48,261 bases of DNA, taken from NCBI GenBank assembly GCA_035525375.1, contig DATLEI010000103.1, forward strand, positions 1 through 48,261, written 5' to 3'. Positions 14,805 to 23,781 of this stretch are shown in pieces. How positions within the stretch are numbered: position 1 is the first letter of the stretch; every line of letters begins with the position of its first letter. Position numbers and translations under genes: made by a program. Source of the DNA: JALZBN01 sp035525375 (GTDB taxonomy: Bacteria; Actinomycetota; Acidimicrobiia; Acidimicrobiales; AC-14). The notes beneath the pieces are model-generated. The model ran no database searches. It was not told where the DNA came from and was given only the letters and a program-made list of their open reading frames with translations.

Positions 14805-17800
14805 GTGCTGCACATCCATCGAGCTGAACGGGCCGACGGCCTGGTCGAGGCCCTCGGCGACCTCGTCCGTCAGCCGCTCGCCGACCCATTCGCAACCGAG
14901 GTCGTCGCCGTGCCCACTCGCGGCATCGAGCGCTGGCTGTCACAGAGACTTTCAGGCCACCTCGGCGCACGCGCCGGGCACGGCGACGGTGTATGCGCGA
15001 ATGTCGACTTCCCGTTCCCCGTTCACATGGTGGGCGATGCTGTCGCGACTGCGGCCGGCATCGACGGTGAGGTCGACCCCTGGTTGCCCGAGCGCGCCGT
15101 GTGGCCCCTGCTACAGGTCGTCGACGAGTGCCTCAGCGAACCCTGGCTGGCGGCACTCGCCGCCCACCTGCGCCCTGCGGGCACCAACCAGAGCGCGCCG
15201 CGCCGGTTCGAGAGCATCCGCCACATCGCTGAGCTCTACGACCGGTACGCCGTCCACCGGCCGCAAATGCTCTGTGACTGGGCCGCAGGCCACGACGCCG
15301 ACGGCAGCGGCGGTCAGCTCAGCGAGGTTGCGGCGTGGCAGGCGCAACTATGGCGCCGGTTACGCGAGCGAGTCGCCGTCCCCAGCCCCGCCGAACGGCT
15401 CACCGGCGCGTGCGAAGCACTGCGCGCCGGCACCGTCGCCGTCGACCTGCCGGAGCGAGTATCGCTCTTCGGTCTGACGCGCCTGCCGGCCAGCCACCTG
15501 CAGGTACTCGGCGCGCTGGCCGTGCATCGTGACGTCCACCTCTTCGTGCTCCATCCGTCGCCCGCCTTGTGGACCAAAGTCGCCGGTGCCATCGACGAGC
15601 GCACCCCGATCGTCCGTCGTGCCGACGATCCGACCGCACCACTGGCGGAGAACCCGCTGCTCGCCTCATGGGGTCAGGACTCCCGGGAGATGCAGGTCGT
15701 GCTCGCCGCTGCCGCTGACGGCGCCGAGATCCACAACCTTCCCGTGCCGGGCGCGCCGGTGACGCTCCTCCAGCGGGTGCAAGCCGATGTTCGCGCCGAC
15801 CAGGCCCCGCCCGGCGCGCCACTGCCCGGCGCGCCCGACCGGCGCCCGCGGCTCGACCGTGATGACCGCAGCTTGCAGGTCCACTCCTGCCACGGCCTGG
15901 CCCGCCAGGTCGAGGTGCTGCGCGATGCCATCCTTCATCTGCTCGCGGACGACCCCACGCTCGAAGCTCGCGACATCATCGTGATGTGCCCTGACATCGA
16001 GACGTTCGCGCCGCTCATACACGCCACCTTCGGTGCCGGCACCGGCAGCGGCGCAGACGAAGGCCCCGGTGACACGGCCAACGAGCCGGCCCCCGGCCCT
16101 GACCTCCGGGTCCGGCTGGCCGACCGGTCCCTGCGCCAGACCAACCCCGTGCTGAGTGTCGTCGCCGAGCTTCTCGATCTGGCGTCAGCACGGGTCACCG
16201 CCACCCAGGTCCTTGACTTCGCTAACCGTGAGCCGGTGCGCCGGCGGTTCGAGCTCGACGACGACGACCTGGCCCGCCTGGAAGACTGGGTAGCCGCGAC
16301 CGGCGTGCGCTGGGGACTCGACGCCGAGCACCGGGCCCCGTTTGCCCTCAGCTGGCTCGACGCCAACACCTGGCGCGCCGGGCTCGACCGAATCCTGCTC
16401 GGGGTGGCGCTGGCAGAGGACGACCAACCACTCGTCGGTGGCGTCCTACCGCTTGACGACGTCGGCAGTGGCGACATCGCTCTCGCCGGGCGTCTTGCCG
16501 AGCTCGTCGACCGTCTTCAGGCCGCCCTCGACGACCTCGGCCGACCGATGTCGGTGCAGAAATGGGTCGCGGCCATCGCTGGTGCTGCCGATGCCCTGAC
16601 CGCCACCCCCGATCGCGACGCCTGGCAGCGCCTCCAGCTCGAACGCCTGCTGGGCGACGTCGTGGCCGAGGCGACAACCAGCGACACCTGCAGTGACCAG
16701 CCCCTCAGCTTGGTCGAAATCCGGGCACTGCTGGCCGACCGCCTCCGAGGCCGCCCGACGCGCGCCAACTTTCGCACCGGCCACCTCACCATCTGCACGC
16801 TCGTGCCGATGCGCTCCATCCCGCACCGGGTCGTATGCCTCCTCGGGCTCGACGACGGCGTTTTTCCCCGTAAGTCAGCGCGCGACGGAGACGACATCAT
16901 CCTCGATGATCCCCATGTGGGCGACCGCGACGGGCGCGCCGAAGACCGCCAACTCCTGCTCGACGCCCTCCTCGCCGCCACCGATCAGCTCGTCATTACC
17001 TATTGCGGGCGCGACGAACGCACGAACGCCGAACGGCCACCGGCCGTCCCCGTCGGCGAGCTGCTCGAGGTCGTCGACCGTACGGTCCGGACGGGCGAGA
17101 CCCGCTCTGGCGGCGAGCCCATCGCGACGCGCCGGCGCGTCCTCGTCAACCACCCCCTCCAACCGTTTGATCGCCGCAACTTCACTTCCGGCGCGCTCAG
17201 CGGTGACACGCCGTGGAGCTTCGACGAGGTGTCCCTCGACGGTGCACGTGCGCTTTCGCACAGCCGGGTCGCGGTCACGCCCTTTCTCGACCAACCCCTG
17301 CCCTCGGCCGCCAGCAGCCTGGTTGAGGTCGACGACCTGGTGCGCTTCGTGCAGCACCCGGTGAAGGCCTTCTTGCGCCAGCGCCTCGGCATGGGCGTCA
17401 GCGATCGTTACGAGGAGCTCGACTCGGCCGTGCCCATCGAGCTCGACTACCTCGAGCAGTGGGACGTTGGTCAGCGCCTCGTCGAGGCCCGGCTCGGCGG
17501 AGCCGATGCGGGGCGTTGCATCGAGGCCGAGGTGGCTCGGGGGATCCTGCCTCCTGGCGCGCTGGCCGGAGGGATACTCGAAAAGGTTTCGAGGATGGTC
17601 GACGAAGTCGTCTCCGCCGCGGTCAAGTTCGGCGCGGCCGGTGCGTCAGCATCGGCCGAGGTCAACCTCAGCCTGGGCGACGGCCGTTCGCTGGTGGGGA
17701 CGGTTCCCGGCGTCGCCGGCAACGTCGTCCGCAGCGTTAGCTACTCGAGGCTCGGACCCAAGCACCGATTGGCGGCGTGGGTCCGCTTCCTCGCCCTCAC

Positions 17801-18290
17801 CGCCGCTCATCCCGAGCGTCCGTTCGAGGCGGTGACAGTCGGTCGCCGGCGCGCCAGTGGCGCGCCCAAGTATCGAGTCACCGTCTCCCGGCTGACGCCC
17901 TTCAGCAGCGACCCCGACAAGTGTCGTGAGCTGGCGCTCGCCCACCTCGCCGTGCTCGTCGATCTCTACGACAGAGGCATGCGCGAGCCGCTCCCGGTGT
18001 ACTGCAGCTCCTCGGCGGCCTGGGCCGAGGCCATCGCCAGCGGCAAGCACGCCGACGTCGTGGCCGCCAAGGCATGGGAATCCGACTGGGAACGCGACAA
18101 GGAAGACAAGGAACTGGAGCACCAGCTCGTACTGGGGGGCCGGCGCTCTTTCGCCGACGTCGTCGCGGCTGCCCCGAGTCCCGAGGAGTCCGGCGAGGGA
18201 TGGCCCACCGCAGAGCCCACTCGCTTCGGCCGCTACGCCATGCGCTTGTGGGGCGGTCTGTTGTCGTGCGAGGAACTGGTCGACCGATGA
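14805..18290 (+). CDS. recC: Exodeoxyribonuclease V subunit gamma (RecC)
   Basis: The 1161-residue chi-scanning and DNA-splitting subunit of RecBCD. The N-terminus L-H-I-H-R-A-E-R-A-D-G-L, with V-V-A-V-P-T-R-G-I-E-R-W-L-S, matches the opening of RecC proteins. The D-F-P-F-P motif follows. There is no intact Walker motif, as expected because RecC's helicase-like domains are inactive. A RecC-type nuclease-like C-terminal domain contains D-L-V-R-F-V-Q-H-P-V-K-A-F-L-R-Q-R-L. It starts with GTG and overlaps recB by 4 bp. Gene order recC-recB-recD is the mycobacterial order. Length is close to the E. coli protein. Confidence 0.92.
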   Translation: MLHIHRAERADGLVEALGDLVRQPLADPFATEVVAVPTRGIERWLSQRLSGHLGARAGHGDGVCANVDFPFPVHMVGDAVATAAGIDGEVDPWLPERAVWPLLQVVDECLSEPWLAALAAHLRPAGTNQSAPRRFESIRHIAELYDRYAVHRPQMLCDWAAGHDADGSGGQLSEVAAWQAQLWRRLRERVAVPSPAERLTGACEALRAGTVAVDLPERVSLFGLTRLPASHLQVLGALAVHRDVHLFVLHPSPALWTKVAGAIDERTPIVRRADDPTAPLAENPLLASWGQDSREMQVVLAAAADGAEIHNLPVPGAPVTLLQRVQADVRADQAPPGAPLPGAPDRRPRLDRDDRSLQVHSCHGLARQVEVLRDAILHLLADDPTLEARDIIVMCPDIETFAPLIHATFGAGTGSGADEGPGDTANEPAPGPDLRVRLADRSLRQTNPVLSVVAELLDLASARVTATQVLDFANREPVRRRFELDDDDLARLEDWVAATGVRWGLDAEHRAPFALSWLDANTWRAGLDRILLGVALAEDDQPLVGGVLPLDDVGSGDIALAGRLAELVDRLQAALDDLGRPMSVQKWVAAIAGAADALTATPDRDAWQRLQLERLLGDVVAEATTSDTCSDQPLSLVEIRALLADRLRGRPTRANFRTGHLTICTLVPMRSIPHRVVCLLGLDDGVFPRKSARDGDDIILDDPHVGDRDGRAEDRQLLLDALLAATDQLVITYCGRDERTNAERPPAVPVGELLEVVDRTVRTGETRSGGEPIATRRRVLVNHPLQPFDRRNFTSGALSGDTPWSFDEVSLDGARALSHSRVAVTPFLDQPLPSAASSLVEVDDLVRFVQHPVKAFLRQRLGMGVSDRYEELDSAVPIELDYLEQWDVGQRLVEARLGGADAGRCIEAEVARGILPPGALAGGILEKVSRMVDEVVSAAVKFGAAGASASAEVNLSLGDGRSLVGTVPGVAGNVVRSVSYSRLGPKHRLAAWVRFLALTAAHPERPFEAVTVGRRRASGAPKYRVTVSRLTPFSSDPDKCRELALAHLAVLVDLYDRGMREPLPVYCSSSAAWAEAIASGKHADVVAAKAWESDWERDKEDKELEHQLVLGGRRSFADVVAAAPSPEESGEGWPTAEPTRFGRYAMRLWGGLLSCEELVDR

Positions 18291-21200
18291 CCACCGACCC
18301 TTCGCCCACCATCAACGCGTTCGACCTCTGTGGCCCGCTACCGAGCGGCGTCACCGTGCTCGAAGCCAGCGCTGGCACCGGCAAGACCTTCACCATCGCC
18401 GCCCTCGCCGCCCGATACGTTGCCGGCGGGCGACCGTTGCAGGATCTGTTGCTCGTCACCTTCACCCGAATGGCGACGGGCGAGCTTCGGGAGCGAGTCC
18501 GTGAACGGTTGGTGCACGCCGAGGAAGGTCTGGCCCGCGTGCAAGCCGGTGCGGCTATCCCAGCCGATGACGGCGGCGTTCTACGTCTCCTCGCCGACGC
18601 CGATCCCGCCGAGGTCGCACTTCGGCAGAGCCGGTTGGCTCGAGCTCTCACCGACTTTGACGCCGCGACGATCACGACGACCCACGGCTTTTGCGATCAG
18701 GTCTTGAGCGGCCTCGGCGTCGCTGGTGACGTGGAGCCCGACATCACCTTCGTCGAGGACGTGAGCGACCTGGTGGAAGAGGTCGTCGACGACTTCTATA
18801 TCCGGAAGTTCCACCGGGGCGGGCGGCCGCCCTTCGATCGCGCCGAAGCCGTCCGTATTGCTCGCAAGGCCGTCGATAATCCGTCGGCGCCGCTCGAGCC
18901 CCGCCAGGCGAAACCAGACTCCCCGCCCGACGTGCGCCGGCGGTTCGCGACCGCCGTACGCGATGAGGTCGAGCGCCGCAAGCGAGCCGGAGGGTTGCTG
19001 ACCTACGACGACCTACTCACCCGACTGCGCGACACGCTCGCCGACCCCGTCCGTGGCCCGGCTGCATGTGAGCAACTCCGGTCGCGCTACAAGGTCGCAC
19101 TCGTCGACGAGTTCCAGGACACCGACCCGGTGCAGTGGGAGATCATGCGGCGCGCGTTCGGCCCGGCCCGAGCGGCCGAGAGCGGAGATCAGCCACCCTC
19201 GACCCTGGTGCTCATCGGTGATCCCAAGCAAGCGATCTACGCCTTCCGGGGCGCCGATGTCTACGCCTACCTCGACGCCGTGCGCCGAGCTACCACCGTG
19301 GCCACCCTGGAGACCAACTGGCGCAGCGACCAGGGCCTGCTCGACGCCTATGACGCCCTGTTTGGCGACGCCACCCTCGGGCATTCGGATATCGCCTATC
19401 GGCGGGTAGCGGCAGTGGCTGGCCACCGTGAATCCCGACTTGCGGGCGCGCCGGTTGTGGCCCCGCTGCGCCTGCGCGTCGTCGACCGTGCCGACGCGCT
19501 CGTCGAGCTGTCGCCGCAGGGCTACGTGCGCGTGTTCTCCGGGCGCGTCCATATCGCCCAAGATCTGGCTGCTGATGTGGTTCGCCTCCTCTCGTCACCG
19601 GTTGAGCTCCCTGACCACCAGCCGGTGCGACCGGGCGACGTCGCTGTGCTCGTGCGTACCCACCGTCACGCCGGCGAGATCCACGATGCGCTTGACGCCG
19701 TTGGCATCCCTGCGGTCATCAACGGGGCCGGCAGTGTCTTCGGCACGCCGATCGCCAGGGAGTGGCTGCGGTTCCTGGAAGCGCTCGAGCGTCCGACCTC
19801 TCGACCTCGCGCCGCCTCGGCCGCCCTCACCAGCTTCCTCGGTTGGAGCGCCCAGCAGCTGGCATCGGCCGATGACGACGACTGGGAAAGCCTGCACGCC
19901 AAGCTCCACCGCTGGACCGCCCTATTGCGCCGGCGCGGCGTCGCTTCGCTGCTCGAAGCGGTCAGTCATACCGAGGGTCTACCGGCGCGGGTACTCGCCA
20001 CGACGGGCGGCGAGCGAGCGCTCACCGACCTGCGCCATGCAGGCCAGCTGCTGCATGCTGCGGCCACGTCCGAGCAGCTCGGCGTCACGGCCATCACGGC
20101 CTGGTTGCGCCAGCGCATCAACGACGCCGCCGATGACACCGGTAACGAGGAGCGCAGCCGGCGGCTCGAGTCCGACGCCGAGGCCGTGCAGGTCCTCACC
20201 ATTCACCGGAGCAAGGGGCTCGAGTTCCCGATCGTCTACTACCCCTACCTCTGGGACCCGATGATCCATGACGGCAAGCTCCCCCCGGTCTTCCACGATC
20301 CCGCCAACAACGACGTTCGCACCATCGATGTTGGCGGACCTTCGGGACGCGAGTACGGCCGCAACAACGAGCAGTTCGTGATGGAGGAACGAGGCGAAGA
20401 GCTGCGCCTCGCCTACGTCGCGCTCACCCGGGCCCGCCATCAGGCGGTCGTCTGGTGGGCCGGCTCGTGGGAAAGCCGAAACTCGGCTCTGAGCCGCCTG
20501 CTCTTCTCACGCGACGCCGATGGAAACGTGGCGGCCGAGGGTTCTGATGTCCCCGACGACGATGCGGTGCTGGCACGCTTCGAGGAGCTGGCAGCCGCTG
20601 TCCCGGGTCGCATAAGTGTCGAGCGATCCGACGGCGGCACCGGCGCGCGGTGGCAGGACGAGCCGACCCCTTTCGGCGCACTCGCGGCGCGGCCGTTCGA
20701 GCGGACGCTCGATTCGGCATGGCGGCGCACCTCCTACAGCGGCATCACCGCCGCGGCTTACGAGGCGCGGGTGGGCAGCGAGCCCGAACAGCCCGCCGTC
20801 ACCGACGAGCAACAGACGGCGGCAGTGTTTCCAGGAGTTCCCCTGGTTCGGGCTCCCGGGCCGACGACCGGCGCGACTACCGGCGAGAACGCCGACGAGC
20901 CCGCCCTGCGCGCCGTCTCCTTGCTGCTCGGCGCTATGCCCGGTGGCGCCGAGGTCGGCACCCTTGTGCATTCCGTCCTGGAGACAACCGACTTCGGTGC
21001 CGCCGATCTCGAGGATGAGTTGACGGGCAATGTCAGGAGACAGCAGGCGCGCCAGGGCATCGACATCGGCGACCCCACGGTCGTGGTGGAAGGACTGCGT
21101 GCCGCCATCGAAACGCCACTGGGACCGCTCGTCGGCGACCTCCGCCTACGCGACATCGGGCGGCGCGATCGCCTCGACGAGCTGTGGTTCGAGCTGCCTC

Positions 21201-21763
21201 TGGTCGGTGGGGACGCGCCGGCCAAGGGCACCGACCTCACCGTGGCCGCCATAGGCGCCCTGTTGCGCGAGCACCTCCGGGCCGACGATCCCTTCGCGGG
21301 CTACGCCGACCGCCTCGACGACCCGACACTCCACGGCGACCTCCGGGGCTACCTCGCAGGCAGCCTCGATATGGTTGTACGCATCAACGGCGATGCCGCT
21401 AGAGGCGCGCCGCGATTCGCCGTCGTCGACCACAAGACCAACTGGCTGGGCGCAAGTGGAGAAGAGCTGACGGCATGGCACTACCGGCCCGCGGCGCTGG
21501 TCGAGGAGATGCAGCAGGCCCACTATCCGCTGCAGGCGCTGCTGTACTCGGCTGCCCTCCACCGCTACCTTCGCTGGCGGTTGCCGGACTACGACCCGGC
21601 GCGCAACCTGGCTGGGGTTCTCTACGTCTTCCTCCGGGGGATGGCCGGCGCCGGCGCGCCGCGCGTCGACAATCAGCCCTGTGGTGTTCTCGCCTGGAAC
21701 CCTTCGCCCGAGCTGATCGTGGCCTTGAGCGACCTCCTCGACATCGGAGTGGCGGCGGCATGA
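18287..21763 (+). CDS. recB: Exodeoxyribonuclease V subunit beta (RecB)
   Basis: The 1158-residue 3'-5' helicase and only nuclease of RecBCD. Helicase motifs: L-E-A-S-A-G-T-G-K-T-F-T (25-36), L-V-D-E-F-Q-D-T-D-P-V-Q-W (about 271-283), I-G-D-P-K-Q-A-I-Y-A-F-R-G-A-D-V (about 308-323) and L-T-I-H-R-S-K-G-L-E-F-P (about 636). R-L-A-Y-V-A-L-T-R-A-R-H is motif VI. The C-terminal nuclease has L-V-H-S-V-L-E, G-S-L-D-M-V and V-V-D-H-K-T-N-W (about 1040-1055), matching the H, D, D and K catalytic set. The ATG at 18287 overlaps the recC stop; longer in-frame starts lie wholly inside recC. Confidence 0.95.
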   Translation: MTTDPSPTINAFDLCGPLPSGVTVLEASAGTGKTFTIAALAARYVAGGRPLQDLLLVTFTRMATGELRERVRERLVHAEEGLARVQAGAAIPADDGGVLRLLADADPAEVALRQSRLARALTDFDAATITTTHGFCDQVLSGLGVAGDVEPDITFVEDVSDLVEEVVDDFYIRKFHRGGRPPFDRAEAVRIARKAVDNPSAPLEPRQAKPDSPPDVRRRFATAVRDEVERRKRAGGLLTYDDLLTRLRDTLADPVRGPAACEQLRSRYKVALVDEFQDTDPVQWEIMRRAFGPARAAESGDQPPSTLVLIGDPKQAIYAFRGADVYAYLDAVRRATTVATLETNWRSDQGLLDAYDALFGDATLGHSDIAYRRVAAVAGHRESRLAGAPVVAPLRLRVVDRADALVELSPQGYVRVFSGRVHIAQDLAADVVRLLSSPVELPDHQPVRPGDVAVLVRTHRHAGEIHDALDAVGIPAVINGAGSVFGTPIAREWLRFLEALERPTSRPRAASAALTSFLGWSAQQLASADDDDWESLHAKLHRWTALLRRRGVASLLEAVSHTEGLPARVLATTGGERALTDLRHAGQLLHAAATSEQLGVTAITAWLRQRINDAADDTGNEERSRRLESDAEAVQVLTIHRSKGLEFPIVYYPYLWDPMIHDGKLPPVFHDPANNDVRTIDVGGPSGREYGRNNEQFVMEERGEELRLAYVALTRARHQAVVWWAGSWESRNSALSRLLFSRDADGNVAAEGSDVPDDDAVLARFEELAAAVPGRISVERSDGGTGARWQDEPTPFGALAARPFERTLDSAWRRTSYSGITAAAYEARVGSEPEQPAVTDEQQTAAVFPGVPLVRAPGPTTGATTGENADEPALRAVSLLLGAMPGGAEVGTLVHSVLETTDFGAADLEDELTGNVRRQQARQGIDIGDPTVVVEGLRAAIETPLGPLVGDLRLRDIGRRDRLDELWFELPLVGGDAPAKGTDLTVAAIGALLREHLRADDPFAGYADRLDDPTLHGDLRGYLAGSLDMVVRINGDAARGAPRFAVVDHKTNWLGASGEELTAWHYRPAALVEEMQQAHYPLQALLYSAALHRYLRWRLPDYDPARNLAGVLYVFLRGMAGAGAPRVDNQPCGVLAWNPSPELIVALSDLLDIGVAAA

Positions 21764-23691
21764 GCACCCTTCTCGGCGACCCCTTCGACGTGCGGCTGGC
21801 GCTTCGCGCGCCCGACCTCCTGAGGGCGTTCAATGACGACGGGGTGCTCGACGCGGCCGACGTTCACGTGGCCGTCCGACTCGGGCGCCTCACCGGCGAG
21901 CTCGACCAAACGGTGCTCTTGGCGGCGGCCCTCGCTGCGCGAGCGCCGCGGCTTGGTCACGTCTGCACCGATCTCGCGACGATTCGACGCAACGTGATCA
22001 TCGACACCGACCTGCCCGTCGATCTCCAAGCATTGCCGTGGCCTGAGGTCGACGGGTGGTTGCACAGCGTCGCCGCGAGCCCCCTGACCGTCGAAGGGGG
22101 CCCCCTGCGTCTCGACGGCGACCTGCTCTACCTCGACCGTTACTGGCGCGAGGAACGTGGCGTCGCCACCGATCTGGCGGCGCGCAGCGCCGAGCCGGCC
22201 ACCGACGTCAACCGCGACGTGCTGGCCGCCGGGCTCGAGCGCCTGTTCGGCCCGGTGCGCGCCGGGAACCCAGACCTGCAGCGGCTGGCCGCGGCGTCAG
22301 CGGTGCTACGCCGCTTCTGCGTCATCGCCGGCGGTCCTGGCACGGGCAAGACCACGACGGTGGCGCGCATTGTCGCCCTCCTCGGCGAGCAAGCCGCTGC
22401 AGCCGGCGCGGTCCGACCCCTGATTGCCCTGGCCGCGCCGACCGGCAAGGCGGCGGCGCGCCTCGAGGAGGCGGTGCACGCAGAAGCGATCGGCCTCGAC
22501 GTGAGTGACGAGATTCGGGCCGGCCTCATGGCGACAAACGCGTCCACCCTGCACCGGCTGCTCGGCTGGCGACCAGGCAGCAGCAACCGCTTTCGCCATG
22601 ACCGCAACAACCGGTTGCCACACGATGCCGTCATCGTCGACGAAACCTCGATGGTGTCGTTGTCACTCATGGCCAGGCTTGTCGAGGCCGTGCGCGCCGG
22701 AGGCCGGCTCATACTCATCGGCGACCCCGAGCAGCTGGCCTCGGTCGAGGCCGGCGCCGTGCTTGGCGACATCGTGGGCCCGGCCGCCGACGAGTTGCGG
22801 ATGCGGCCCGAAGCTCGGCGGGCCGTCGCCGCGGTTACCGCCGAGGAGGTGCCGGGGCCCATCCCGGAGTCGACCGACGCGTCGCCCCACGCCCCCGTCG
22901 GTGACGGCATTGTCGTCCTCCGCCAAGTGCACCGCTATGGCGGCGGCATCGCCGAGATGGCCGAGGCAGTGCGCTGCGGCGATGGCGACGCCACCATCGA
23001 CATCTTGCGGCGCGACCTCCCCGATGTGCGTTGGCTGCCGATCGACATTGCCGTCGCGGGAAGCGTGCGAGACCTGACCGCAGTGCGTGAGGTCGTGGTC
23101 GATGCTGGTTGCCGAGTCACCGAGGCCGCCCGCGCGGGCGATGGGCGGGCTGCAATCGCGGCACTGGGAACGTGCCGGGTGCTCTGCGCGCATCGGCGCG
23201 GCCCCTACGGCGTCGAGACCTGGATGGAGCGGGTCGAATCCTGGCTCGGCGCCGAACTCGACGGTTTCGCCGCCGGGGGCAGCTGGTACGTCGGACGGCC
23301 CCTATTGGTGACGGAGAACGACTACGGCCTGCGGCTGTTCAACGGCGACACGGGGGTCGTGGTCGCCACCGCACCGGGGCGGGTCGCAGCAGTGTTCGAG
23401 CGGCGCGACCAGCTTCTGGAGTTCAGCCCCACCCGGTTGGCGGCGGTCGACACCGTCTACGCCATGACGGTGCACAAGAGCCAGGGGTCGCAGTTCGGCA
23501 CTGTCGCCGTCCTCTTACCCGATCCCGCCTCCCCGATCCTCACCCGAGAGCTCCTCTACACCGCTGTCACCCGGGCCCGCCAACACCTTCTACTGGCCGG
23601 CACCGAGGAAGCAGTACGCGCCGCGGTCAGCCGCCCGATCGCCAGAGCGTCGGGCCTGCGCCATCTGCTGTGGGACGGCGGAGCCGACTAG
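21760..23691 (+). CDS. recD: Exodeoxyribonuclease V subunit alpha (RecD)
   Basis: The 643-residue SF1B 5'-3' helicase of RecBCD, the fast motor and chi-responsive switch. An N-terminal domain of about 180 residues contacts RecC. Motor motifs: I-A-G-G-P-G-T-G-K-T-T-T (about 188-199), V-I-V-D-E-T-S-M-V (about 290-298), L-I-G-D-P-E-Q-L-A-S-V-E-A-G-A-V-L (about 320), V-L-R-Q-V-H-R-Y and A-M-T-V-H-K-S-Q-G-S-Q-F (about 568). T-A-V-T-R-A-R-Q is motif VI. The start overlaps the recB stop (ATGA). It ends the operon; nothing tightly coupled follows. Confidence 0.95.
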   Translation: MSTLLGDPFDVRLALRAPDLLRAFNDDGVLDAADVHVAVRLGRLTGELDQTVLLAAALAARAPRLGHVCTDLATIRRNVIIDTDLPVDLQALPWPEVDGWLHSVAASPLTVEGGPLRLDGDLLYLDRYWREERGVATDLAARSAEPATDVNRDVLAAGLERLFGPVRAGNPDLQRLAAASAVLRRFCVIAGGPGTGKTTTVARIVALLGEQAAAAGAVRPLIALAAPTGKAAARLEEAVHAEAIGLDVSDEIRAGLMATNASTLHRLLGWRPGSSNRFRHDRNNRLPHDAVIVDETSMVSLSLMARLVEAVRAGGRLILIGDPEQLASVEAGAVLGDIVGPAADELRMRPEARRAVAAVTAEEVPGPIPESTDASPHAPVGDGIVVLRQVHRYGGGIAEMAEAVRCGDGDATIDILRRDLPDVRWLPIDIAVAGSVRDLTAVREVVVDAGCRVTEAARAGDGRAAIAALGTCRVLCAHRRGPYGVETWMERVESWLGAELDGFAAGGSWYVGRPLLVTENDYGLRLFNGDTGVVVATAPGRVAAVFERRDQLLEFSPTRLAAVDTVYAMTVHKSQGSQFGTVAVLLPDPASPILTRELLYTAVTRARQHLLLAGTEEAVRAAVSRPIARASGLRHLLWDGGAD

Positions 23692-23781
23692 TCCCCCTCA
23701 AGCCCAAGGCAGGCAGAGGCCGAAAGAGAATTAGTGCCTCGACGCGCCAGAGCTCAGACGCACCGGTGGCACACTTTCCCC

